Shown: positions 36,144 through 44,101 of the stretch, one piece after another
Position numbering within the stretch: position 1 is the stretch's first letter
Layout: each line of letters begins with the position of its first letter
Assembly: GCA_046345315.1 (NCBI GenBank)
Contig: JBKDKA010000232.1
Coordinates: forward strand, 60,923-124,922
Source of the DNA: F1-80-MAGs062 sp046345315
GTDB taxonomy: Bacteria > Planctomycetota > Planctomycetia > Planctomycetales > Planctomycetaceae
DNA length: 64,000 nucleotides
Direction of reading: 5' to 3'
The notes under the pieces: model-generated
Databases searched by the model: none
The model's input: the letters and a program-made list of their open reading frames with translations, nothing else
What the model was told of the DNA's origin: nothing
Program-made: the position numbers and the translations under genes

Positions 36144-38381
36144 TCATCGAGTGAAAAAAACGGATGGCTCACCGGAGATCGGAGGCTCCGTATCGTCAGT
36201 GCAGGAGAAGTAAACCTCAGACTGACCGGCCGGAAGCTCAACGGCCTTGAATGTTCCCATCAACAACTGAATCGGAACAGACATCGAACTGACGCGACAC
36301 TTCCATGTCGAATCCCAGTTATCAATATAACAGAGGAATCCGGGGCGATTCATATGAACATCAAGCAGAAGTTGATCACCGTTAAAAAGTTTCACCTCCG
36401 CACGACACGAATGCTGCTTTTCGAATTCGTCGGCCGCCTCGACGAACTTCAGACAGTCTGAGTACTCCAGGTGCTCGACGAAGAACAGACGTTTTCCGCC
36501 TTCGACCCCCAGAAGCTGCATCAGCCCGGGAAAGGGGCCCATCTGAGTCGGATTGTTGGCGATCGCTTCCGGGGCGGAGGTGTTCCGCCTGAGGAACTGG
36601 ACGTAACGGTCAAAGTACCAGTTGTCCATGATTCCGACCTGACTGCTGACGCCCAGAGAGACACTGGTATTTGTGAACATTCGAGGCTGATAAAAACCTG
36701 CTTCCAGACTCTTCTGCACCTGTGGCCGATAACGGATCTCCTGCCACTCCGAGTGCTGGTTGGCCCATTGAAGCTGTCCGTATCCGGCTGTTTCCAGCGA
36801 GCAGAACAGCAGCAGCACCAGAAAGCCGGATGTCTTTTCGAAGATACGCTGTGGGCGTGACCGCCGAATCAGCAGAGCAAGCCCTCCGATGAACAACGGA
36901 GAAAGAATCATGACACTCCAGTTGAGGCTCGGACGCCATTGAATCAAAGGGTTCTGCGGTGCCAGAAAAAAGTTCAACCAGTACGGTTCCGTTGATGTCA
37001 CGAAAATCAGACCAAGCTGCACCAGAGAAATGCCCAGTCCGATCCAGATAAGACGACGAAGACAATCCTGTTTTTTCTGACTGTTCACTGGTGCCTGGCC
37101 GGGTGTGCCGGAAAGTTCTCCGACGCACCAGTTCCAGCTGCGAGCGAACACGAGTGCGAGCACGGGCAGGAGGATCACGTTCATCCTCGACCAGGCTCTC
37201 AGTGAAGAAAACCCGGGATAGAACTTCCAAAGCACGTAAAAGACGGGTGATTGCCGTCCCAGCGTGATCGAAGTGGTGACCAGCCACAGAGCCAGACACA
37301 GCCAGAGGAATTTTCGATGATCGGCGTGTTGTGTCGAGCTTTCAGAAGACGGTTTTCGGGACAACTGATCCCACGCGAAGAGAAGGATCACAGCCAGTGC
37401 CGTTACTCCGAAAAAGTACCAACCTTCAGTGCAGGCTCTCGGAGGATAGACCAGGCTGCCCAGGATGTCAGTGACCGTCCAGTCATGTACGGTGCTGTAT
37501 TCCCAGTTGCCTCCGTTCCGATCAGTTGTGGAACTCAGCATCTGTTTCATTTCACGCAGATGCGGCAGCAGTACCACCAGTGATGTCATACACCCGCAGA
37601 AGATCGTCACAATCGCCAAAGGCTGTCGAACCCACTGCTCATCAGGTCGTTCACTGAGTGATCGCCGGAATGACGGAATCAGAAGTAACAGCACCCATGG
37701 GCCGATCAGGAATTGAGCGAAATATCCGTAGTACGGATAACCGGCCGTCAGAAGGCAGTACGAAGCAATGGCGCAGACAGCTCCTCCCAGTGGCCAGATC
37801 TTCGCTCGAAATGACATGGTCACTCCGGCGAGCAGCCATGGAATCCATGCTGCGGCATGAGCGGCATTCGGAAACCGCAGCAGCTCCGACATCTTGACAC
37901 AGGTCGCGAAAATCAGAGCAGCCAGAATTGCCCCGGATGCCTTCTCTCCGAGCACTCGGAGCCAGACAACTGTTCCGACAGCAAAAATCGAAAACGCCGT
38001 CAGCGTGAAGATGACGTGATCAGATTCGGAGTATCCCTGATTCAGGCGATAAAAAAATGCCAGAACGGTGTTCAGCGGGTAATACGAGGCCGTAAATGGA
38101 TTGGCTCGAAACGGAAATCCGGCGGCCTCAGTCGGTGACCAGATCGGAGGTGACTTGCCGCTGGCAAGCAGGTCGAGAAGGTAGCACTTGAATCGGAAAT
38201 AGAGCCCGTGAAAATCGTTTCCGGGTGTCAGACCGCCGTAGATCAGATAAGGCCAGAAGTAAATGAAGGGCCAGACGATCAGCAGCAGAAGTCGTCGAAC
38301 CTCCTGAGAAACGCGAAGCCTGTTCGACTCCGCAATACTCTGAGTGTTTCTGCGATGCGAGGTTCGCTTCGTCGCGGCCAT
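36144..38381 (-). CDS. Polytopic membrane protein, YfhO/GT-C-like
   Basis: 745 residues with about twelve membrane helices in the first 560 residues and a soluble C-terminus. The region LLIVWPFIYFWPYLIYGGLTP, then NDFHGLYFRFKCYLLDLLASG and PFRANPFTASYYPLNTVLAFFY is the pattern of YfhO-type and GT-C glycosyltransferases, with an acidic residue in the first periplasmic loop. The C-terminal part (LLMGTFKAVELPAGQSEVYFS) resembles the beta domain in YfhO. Members act on lipid-linked sugars, for example teichoic acid glycosylation in Bacillus. Next gene downstream is a methyltransferase fusion, six bases away. Confidence 0.72.
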   Translation of the reverse strand: MAATKRTSHRRNTQSIAESNRLRVSQEVRRLLLLIVWPFIYFWPYLIYGGLTPGNDFHGLYFRFKCYLLDLLASGKSPPIWSPTEAAGFPFRANPFTASYYPLNTVLAFFYRLNQGYSESDHVIFTLTAFSIFAVGTVVWLRVLGEKASGAILAALIFATCVKMSELLRFPNAAHAAAWIPWLLAGVTMSFRAKIWPLGGAVCAIASYCLLTAGYPYYGYFAQFLIGPWVLLLLIPSFRRSLSERPDEQWVRQPLAIVTIFCGCMTSLVVLLPHLREMKQMLSSTTDRNGGNWEYSTVHDWTVTDILGSLVYPPRACTEGWYFFGVTALAVILLFAWDQLSRKPSSESSTQHADHRKFLWLCLALWLVTTSITLGRQSPVFYVLWKFYPGFSSLRAWSRMNVILLPVLALVFARSWNWCVGELSGTPGQAPVNSQKKQDCLRRLIWIGLGISLVQLGLIFVTSTEPYWLNFFLAPQNPLIQWRPSLNWSVMILSPLFIGGLALLIRRSRPQRIFEKTSGFLVLLLFCSLETAGYGQLQWANQHSEWQEIRYRPQVQKSLEAGFYQPRMFTNTSVSLGVSSQVGIMDNWYFDRYVQFLRRNTSAPEAIANNPTQMGPFPGLMQLLGVEGGKRLFFVEHLEYSDCLKFVEAADEFEKQHSCRAEVKLFNGDQLLLDVHMNRPGFLCYIDNWDSTWKCRVSSMSVPIQLLMGTFKAVELPAGQSEVYFSCTDDTEPPISGEPSVFFTR

Positions 38382-38500
38382 AACGGTTCAGCGGATTTCA
38401 ATGAAATAACCCGGCATCCGAGAGATGTCCGGGTCACAGTGTCTGATTCTTCCGAGCCTCGTGATTGTGGTCAGGTCGTCCCGGAAATCAAAGCAGGAAA

Positions 38501-39508
38501 TCACTGAAATCTCAGTGACGATTCTGTTGCGGTTCCGAGATCAAGCTTATCGAGATCGATTTTCTCATTGGAGTCCGGGGCAACACCGTTGCCGGGAGCC
38601 TGCGACTGCTCCGGAGGAGCTGCTGCTGGTGGTCCGGCTGGGGCTGGCTGAGCTGGGGACGCAGGGACCGTGCCCGGCTGGAGATTTGCCGATCCGGGAG
38701 CAGCGCCGGGGGCTGTTCCGACAGCAGCCGGCCCCGAGGTAACCGTCGTCTGAGTTGCTGTGACAATCGAAGCCAGTGGCAGGATTTCAGCTCGCTTCAG
38801 AATCAGAACATTATTCAGCTCACTGGATTCCGGGATCTCATCGAAGCTGTCAATTGCGACGACGAGTGTCTCGAACGGTCCGGTGGACTGAGCTCCGGAG
38901 CTCATCACCATCGCTGATGCCGGAAGCTCAATCTGAAACGCTGCTGTATTGCCCGCTTCAATTCGTGGCATCGTCACGGTTGTTGAGGGTGAGTGAACAT
39001 GGATCTGCCCCAGGACACCGACCAGTGAAAGGCGGATTCCATCGACAGCACAGGTTCCGTTGTTGCGAATCGTCAGCTGAAACACCGGGCCGTTGGAAGG
39101 ATTTCCATCGGCTACCAGGTGAACACCCAGCAGTTCGACATCGCCGAGCCTGATTTCTGTTCCCGGAAAGAATGGAAACGTTACGACAGGTCCCGCTCCG
39201 GTCTGTCCAGTCTGCTGACGAATCTGATTATTGATCAGCAGGTCAATCACGTGGCCACAGAACGATGACGGAAGCCCCAGTACGTGACTGATGCGAGGAT
39301 CAGGCGACAGGAGTGTTGCGGGTGTGAGGGTTACTGCTGCGGACAGAACAGTTGTCGTCGTCGTTGCAGTCTGAGTGACTGCAGGAGCTGCGACAGGATT
39401 CGACGGGGAAAGTACTTCCGATGCGGAAAGTGAGTGACTGATAAGTGACTGACTGACGAGGAACGTCAGGCCCATCGTCAGTACGTGTGGTCCTGAAAAA
39501 TGCGGCAT
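38501..39508 (-). CDS. Exported protein with a CARDB-like domain
   Basis: 335 residues. A signal-like leader (VLTMGLTFLVSQSLISHSLSAS) is followed by a Thr/Ala-rich linker, a region with LGLPSSFCGHVIDLLINNQ, and a CARDB-like beta-sandwich (FQLTIRNNGTCAVDGIRLSLVG, and the closing VVAIDSFDEIPESSELNNVL). The C-terminal 90 residues are Pro/Ala/Gln-rich and probably unstructured. AAGGAG seven bases before the ATG fixes the start. CARDB domains serve in cell-surface adhesion. A terminator of the gene upstream lies 54 bases before it. Confidence 0.7.
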   Translation of the reverse strand: MPHFSGPHVLTMGLTFLVSQSLISHSLSASEVLSPSNPVAAPAVTQTATTTTTVLSAAVTLTPATLLSPDPRISHVLGLPSSFCGHVIDLLINNQIRQQTGQTGAGPVVTFPFFPGTEIRLGDVELLGVHLVADGNPSNGPVFQLTIRNNGTCAVDGIRLSLVGVLGQIHVHSPSTTVTMPRIEAGNTAAFQIELPASAMVMSSGAQSTGPFETLVVAIDSFDEIPESSELNNVLILKRAEILPLASIVTATQTTVTSGPAAVGTAPGAAPGSANLQPGTVPASPAQPAPAGPPAAAPPEQSQAPGNGVAPDSNEKIDLDKLDLGTATESSLRFQ

Positions 39509-39561
39509 GGTTTTACTCCTTGAAACAGAATATGGGTTATCGACTGGTTATCGCAGACTGC

Positions 39562-39602
39562 AAAACAAAGCCCGACGTCTGCACTGTGCATGACGTCGGG
39601 CC
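39562..39602 (-). terminator. Rho-independent terminator of the small Cys/Tyr-rich gene
   Basis: On the minus strand GCCCGACGTC pairs with GACGTCGGGC (plus-strand 39569-39578 and 39592-39601) around a 13-base loop, followed by TTTGTTTT. It ends the transcript from the gene at 39720-40112. Confidence 0.87.
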
Positions 39603-39719
39603 TCAGGATGTTGGTTTCAGAGTGAGTCACTCTGAAGATGGTCTGATCAATTCATCGTTCGGGGGATTGACTCCTGATCAGACTCGATTCACTGACCCGC
39701 ACCGTTGTGCCGGTTCGAA

Positions 39720-40112
39720 TCAGTAGCAGCCCCAGTAGTAGCTGCAGATCGGTGCGACCGCGTAGGTGCACTGGTAGACCGGTCGAACATAGTAGAACGT
39801 TGAGTAGCAGGGCTGGTAGCAGTAGCTTGTGTAGCTGCATCCCCAGTTGCTGTATCCACAGTTCCAGTTGCTGTATCCGCCATGGTAACCATAGCTGCGG
39901 AAACAGGCTTCGATCGCGTCAGTAATCTTCTTCGTTCCCACTTCAGTTTCAGATGCCAGTTTGTCAACATCGACATCGAGGCTCGCTTCGGTGATCTCTG
40001 CAGTTGCGTCAGTGATTGATGCAACATCAATCGTCAGGTCGCTGTCTTCGGCTCGAACACCGGCAAGCAGCATGGTCATTGGAACGACAGCAAAAAGGAT
40101 TCTCTTCAACAT
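39720..40112 (-). CDS. Small exported Cys/Tyr-rich protein
   Basis: 130 residues. The start at 40112 (ATGTTGAAGA, with GGAG eight bases upstream) gives a clean signal peptide ILFAVVPMTMLLAGVRAE. The mature part is Asp/Thr/Ile-rich to about residue 65, then a C-terminal block with eight Cys and many Tyr and Trp (SNWNCGYSNWGCSYTSYCYQ, CYSTFYYVRPVYQC, ICSYYWGCY). Spaced cysteines suggest disulfide cross-links or metal binding in an extracellular protein. A strong terminator follows. Not recognised from any named family. Confidence 0.78.
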   Translation of the reverse strand: MLKRILFAVVPMTMLLAGVRAEDSDLTIDVASITDATAEITEASLDVDVDKLASETEVGTKKITDAIEACFRSYGYHGGYSNWNCGYSNWGCSYTSYCYQPCYSTFYYVRPVYQCTYAVAPICSYYWGCY

Positions 40113-40363
40113 GGCTATTCTCCGTATCCGACACTTGTGATTGATTGGGATCTGCGATCGTGTCGGCCATTCGCGTTTCCCATTGACTTGTTCATACTCA
40201 GGCAAGCGATGGCCTCCGAACTTTGTGACAATGTTTTTTGAAATCTTTTTTCGGCAGAACGCCTACGACCCTGACTCAATCGCAGATTTCCCGAAAAATC
40301 AGCGGAAACTGTTTTGCTGCGATTCGAGAAAACAGACATCCTGTGTGCTCCGTAAACCCGGCC

Positions 40364-41614
40364 ATGGAGCGAGAACACACTGAAATGAAGTCTTCGATCG
40401 AGAAACGAGTGACGGATGCCATTCGTCACGCCATCATCCGACGCCACCGAAACAGCGGCGTCGTGCTGTTCAGCGATACAACTCTGCGTGACGGCGAACA
40501 GATGCCGGGAGCCACTCTGGAGCCGCACGAGAAGCTCGAGATTGCTCGGGCTCTGCAGGCCGCCGGCGTGCATTCGCTGGATGCCGGTTTTCCAGCGTCG
40601 TCAGAAGCTGACGTTCAGGCCATTCGTATGATGATCGGAATCATCACGGGGCCTGTGCTGACGGCTCTCTGCAGGACCGTAAAGTCTGATATTGACGCTG
40701 CCGACCGAGCTCTTCGCGGGAACCCGGATCACAAGCGTGGGGTCAGCCTGTTCTGCGGAACAAGCCCTTTGCATCGGGAGCACAAGCTCTGCCGTTCAAA
40801 GGCAGAAGTGCTCGAAATCATCACAGACACCGTTTCTTATGCGGCATCTCGTTTTCGGATCGTGGCGTTCAGCCCGGAAGACGCGAGCCGAACCGAACCG
40901 GATTTTCTCTGTGAATGCTACCGCCGCGCCATTGATGCGGGCGCCACAACCATCGGCTTTCCGGATACAGTAGGAGTACTGACTCCGGAAAAGGCTCGTG
41001 AGTATATGCGAGTCATTCATGCCGGGGTGCCGAACCTCAACCGAGCTCTGCTGGCGGTTCATTTCCACAACGACCTGGGACTCGCCGTCGCCAATACGCT
41101 GGCCTGCATCGAAGAAGGTGCGAATGTGGTTCAGTGCACGGTCAACGGAATCGGAGAACGAGCCGGGAATGCATCACTGGAAGAAGTGGCGATGGCTCTC
41201 GCTCTGCATCACGATCAGTACGGCAAAAAGATCAGAATCGATACGACAAAGCTGGCACCACTTTGTCAGCTGGTGGCGAAGCTCACAGGTGTCGCCATTC
41301 CGCGGATGAAGCCCATCGGCGGGCAGAATATCTTCGCCACGGAAGCCGGGATTCATCAGGACGGACTTCTGAAGCATCCGGACACTTATCTTCCGTTTCG
41401 TCCGGAACGCGTCGGGGCGTCAGACATTCAGCTGGTGCTCGGTCGTCACAGCGGACGCCGCGCAGTTGCTCATCGACTGATTGAACTGGAACTTCCCGCG
41501 GGAGAAGCGTTTGTTCTTCAGGTGAGTGAAGAGATCAAAACACTTCCGAAAGGTGTCGTGATTGATGATGCCGTGCTTCGGCAGATCGTTGACCGGATCC
41601 GCCAGCGAGGGTAA
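40364..41614 (+). CDS. LeuA-like 2-isopropylmalate/homocitrate-type synthase without regulatory domain
   Basis: About 416 residues from the ATG at 40364; an ATG at 40385 is possible too. It condenses acetyl-CoA with a 2-oxo acid (DRE-TIM barrel metallolyase). Motifs: SDTTLRDGEQMPGATLEP (catalytic Arg-Asp pair), LDAGFPASSEADVQAI, FSPEDASRT, GFPDTVGVLTPEKA, LAVHFHNDLGLAVANTLA (metal-binding HxH), VNGIGERAGNASLEE and EAGIHQDGLLKHPDTY with LGRHSGRRAV. The allosteric LeuA-dimer domain of about 130 residues found in full-length LeuA is missing, so leucine feedback is not expected. Either an auxiliary IPMS, a homocitrate synthase or a related condensing enzyme. Convergent with the next gene. Confidence 0.85.
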   Translation: MEREHTEMKSSIEKRVTDAIRHAIIRRHRNSGVVLFSDTTLRDGEQMPGATLEPHEKLEIARALQAAGVHSLDAGFPASSEADVQAIRMMIGIITGPVLTALCRTVKSDIDAADRALRGNPDHKRGVSLFCGTSPLHREHKLCRSKAEVLEIITDTVSYAASRFRIVAFSPEDASRTEPDFLCECYRRAIDAGATTIGFPDTVGVLTPEKAREYMRVIHAGVPNLNRALLAVHFHNDLGLAVANTLACIEEGANVVQCTVNGIGERAGNASLEEVAMALALHHDQYGKKIRIDTTKLAPLCQLVAKLTGVAIPRMKPIGGQNIFATEAGIHQDGLLKHPDTYLPFRPERVGASDIQLVLGRHSGRRAVAHRLIELELPAGEAFVLQVSEEIKTLPKGVVIDDAVLRQIVDRIRQRG

Positions 41615-41646
41615 GTGGGAGTGATGGCAACCGCCCGACGGTCAGC

Positions 41647-42633
41647 TCAGAGCCGGCTCTTTCTTGTTTTCCATGGAACCTGAATCTCTTTCAGATTCCG
41701 GTTCAGAAAGGACAACATCAGTTTATTGGTGCCGTCAGCTTCCTTGCCCTCCAGAAATCCCTCCGAAACGGCTTTCACGGGTGCCGAAGTCATCAGTCGA
41801 ACCTCTTTGTACTCGTCACCTTTCAGTTTGACAGCCTTGAAGATTCGTTCTGATTCCTTAACACCGTCACTGTCCTCGGCAGAGACGATGACGTGGAATG
41901 CCACCGGATTTGCGTTGAGCACTCTGAGAGCGGCGATTGTGTTGAGACCTTTTACGGTGTGTTTCGGTGTGAGCATCATCAATGCTCGAACATCCCGACC
42001 TCGCTGTGTTCGTCGATCTTCTTCACCGGGCCCCGGGGCCGGGGCATCCTGATAAGGTGGCTTGGACCAGTCGGCGGCAGCAAACGCCATGGAGACTGCT
42101 GAGCTGGATCCCGCGGAAAGAATCCCGAGCCGACCGATATTCAGCTGCTTCTTTTCGTGCTCCGCCAGCAGAAACTCCTTGACGGATTCAAGATCTGCAG
42201 CTGCCATCAGGGTATAATCGTTGGGGCCCAGCTTCACCGCTGCTGCCTTTCCCGTACCGGACGAAGCTGCGGCAGGAACGCTGTCGCCATGCTTGCGCAG
42301 ATCGACGGTCATGACGGCATAGCCGTTGCTCTGAAGATTCAGGGCGGACTTTTCCCAGATCTTCCGCGTCCGAGCAGATTTGGCATCATGTCCTTCTGCG
42401 GCTGGCAACATGATCACCACCGGTGATTCCGCTCCTGATGACGACGGAAACCAGGTGCAGTGCAGCTGCCATCCGTCCTTTGCCGTGATGAGCTCATCGC
42501 GACCACCGGCTTTGGCATTCGCCGCCTTCTGTGCCCATGCCGGGTTCTGTACCAGAGGCAGAAATCCCAGAACTCCACCGATGATTGTCAGCCGGAGAAT
42601 GAATCTTGCGAACGGCGCTTTGCTGGTTTTCAT
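41647..42633 (-). CDS. Exported alpha/beta-hydrolase-like protein
   Basis: 328 residues. Signal peptide LRLTIIGGVLGFLPLVQNPAWAQ. The fold reads as an alpha/beta hydrolase: SPVVIMLPAAEGHDAKSAR, YAVMTVDLRKHGDS and LGILSAGSSSAVSMAFA at the nucleophile elbow, where the sequence is GSSSA rather than the usual G-x-S-x-G, so activity is uncertain. Ends with a basic tail. GGAAG about 8 bases before the ATG supports the start. Function unknown; might be a degenerate dienelactone-hydrolase relative. Confidence 0.68.
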   Translation of the reverse strand: MKTSKAPFARFILRLTIIGGVLGFLPLVQNPAWAQKAANAKAGGRDELITAKDGWQLHCTWFPSSSGAESPVVIMLPAAEGHDAKSARTRKIWEKSALNLQSNGYAVMTVDLRKHGDSVPAAASSGTGKAAAVKLGPNDYTLMAAADLESVKEFLLAEHEKKQLNIGRLGILSAGSSSAVSMAFAAADWSKPPYQDAPAPGPGEEDRRTQRGRDVRALMMLTPKHTVKGLNTIAALRVLNANPVAFHVIVSAEDSDGVKESERIFKAVKLKGDEYKEVRLMTSAPVKAVSEGFLEGKEADGTNKLMLSFLNRNLKEIQVPWKTRKSRL

Positions 42634-42990
42634 CGAGGCATCGCTTCCTGATCAGATACCGTGGAGTCTGCCCGCTGCTGTTTCGGCAGCAGAGGAGTTC
42701 TGCCCGCTTTATGATGAGCGACAGGAACTGTGATACACAAACCGCTGTTTGACGCAGCCGATCTGTGTCCCTATTGATTTTCGGCTCGCCATGGAAATGT
42801 TCAAGTGACTGAGCACTTCACGAGCCTGAATCTTCATCGCAGCCACAGCGCTGCCTGCGCATCTTTCCTGCTTACCGCAGTCCGGGGCGGTGATCTATGA
42901 CGATTGTCCGGCCGAGTCGACGAGCGAAGACAGTTGTGCCTGTTTCAGTCTTCCATGTCGCGCCCACCGCATCAGCATTCTTGCGGCGCA
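42634..42990. other. Gene-free spacer
   Basis: 357 bases between two minus-strand genes. No frame looks coded and no clear hairpin terminator or promoter was seen. Confidence 0.5.
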
Positions 42991-44079
42991 TCAGCGTTCA
43001 TAGATGGGAAGGAAGCGATAGTTGAGCGCCAGAGCCAGCAGTGACATCGCTGTTCCGTAGGCCTGACCATGACCACTGGAAAAACTCCCGTCGGCGTTCT
43101 GCTGTTCCTTCAGCGTGCGGATCGTTCTCTGATTCCATTTCGTCCAGGCTTCAAAATCTCCCTGAAAAAGAGCCTGTGCCATATAGTATCGAAAGTATTC
43201 CGGGTAAGCCTGTTCCTGATGATCGAGGTTCTGAACGTTGCGTGATCGCACGGCCGAATACTCGCGCAGTTCACTTCTCTTTCCAACAGCGTAGACAATC
43301 CCTGCGATAGCCGGAAGATTGGCCGATCCGCCGGAAGGAACTCCGGAGTATCCCACGTCGCCGCGTCCACTGGTCATGGTTCGAAAATAGTCGATCCCCT
43401 TGTTGATCGCTTCATCAGGAATTCGAATTCCGGCATTGCGAGCCGCCAGCAGTCCCATCATGATGGCACCGGCGACTGACGTGTCGGCGTCTGTCGCTGC
43501 CGGTGAATAACGCCACGCACCATAGGGATTGTTCTGCTGAGCCACGACGGCACACTGCACTGCGAGTTCAAGAGACTTCGCGATACTGCGTTGCTTTTCG
43601 GTGTCACTTTCCCCTGCCCAGAGCGTCGATTCATCGAGCGCACCATAGACTTCCGACAAACCCAGCATTGCAAAGCCGTGATGATACATGCTGCCCGGGA
43701 TGAAGCCGGTTTCGGGATTCTGGCTGCGAATGATGCTTCGCACTGCAGCTCGAATCTGCTTGCTGTACGGGCCGGAATTCGGATCTTCTCCGCTTGCAAG
43801 AAACGCCATGACACACATTCCGGTAATCCCGGATTCTCCCGGTCCGCCTTCTCCGGCACTGTCGGAATTCCATTCTCCTTCAGGTTTCTGATTCGAGGCC
43901 AGCCACGTCAGGCCCCGCGTATAGATCAGATCCACATCGGCTGGAACCGCCGCACCAAAGCGAATTCTGGAGCTGTCAGTCTGAGCGGAAGCACTCACAT
44001 GGAGTGCAGCTGCCAGCAGCAATGACGTCATGAGCTGACAGGAAACGGCACGGCGAAGCACATGGAAACCATCAACCAT
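42991..44079 (-). CDS. Exported protein with prenyltransferase/squalene-oxidase repeats, second copy
   Basis: About 362 residues from the ATG at 44079, which gives a compact signal peptide (CQLMTSLLLAAALHVSASAQ); an ATG at 44145 would overlap the preceding gene by 44 bases. The mature part has toroid motifs: RGLTWLASNQKPEGEWNSD, SIIRSQNPETGFIPG, HGFAMLGLSEVYG, NKGIDYFRTMTSGRGDVGYS and LKEQQNADGSFSSGHGQAY, with GTAMSLLALALNY at the end. No DxDD acid is seen. It follows the DUF4175-like gene with little or no gap and is probably translated from the same mRNA, so the two may act together at the envelope. Confidence 0.82.
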   Translation of the reverse strand: MVDGFHVLRRAVSCQLMTSLLLAAALHVSASAQTDSSRIRFGAAVPADVDLIYTRGLTWLASNQKPEGEWNSDSAGEGGPGESGITGMCVMAFLASGEDPNSGPYSKQIRAAVRSIIRSQNPETGFIPGSMYHHGFAMLGLSEVYGALDESTLWAGESDTEKQRSIAKSLELAVQCAVVAQQNNPYGAWRYSPAATDADTSVAGAIMMGLLAARNAGIRIPDEAINKGIDYFRTMTSGRGDVGYSGVPSGGSANLPAIAGIVYAVGKRSELREYSAVRSRNVQNLDHQEQAYPEYFRYYMAQALFQGDFEAWTKWNQRTIRTLKEQQNADGSFSSGHGQAYGTAMSLLALALNYRFLPIYER

Positions 44080-44101
44080 CGTGCAGGGATTCTTCCGCAA
44101 T

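Noticed and set aside
39700..39725. GGTTCGAATC resembling a tRNA T-loop
   Set aside because: No acceptor, D or anticodon stem around it; it overlaps the end of a protein gene.
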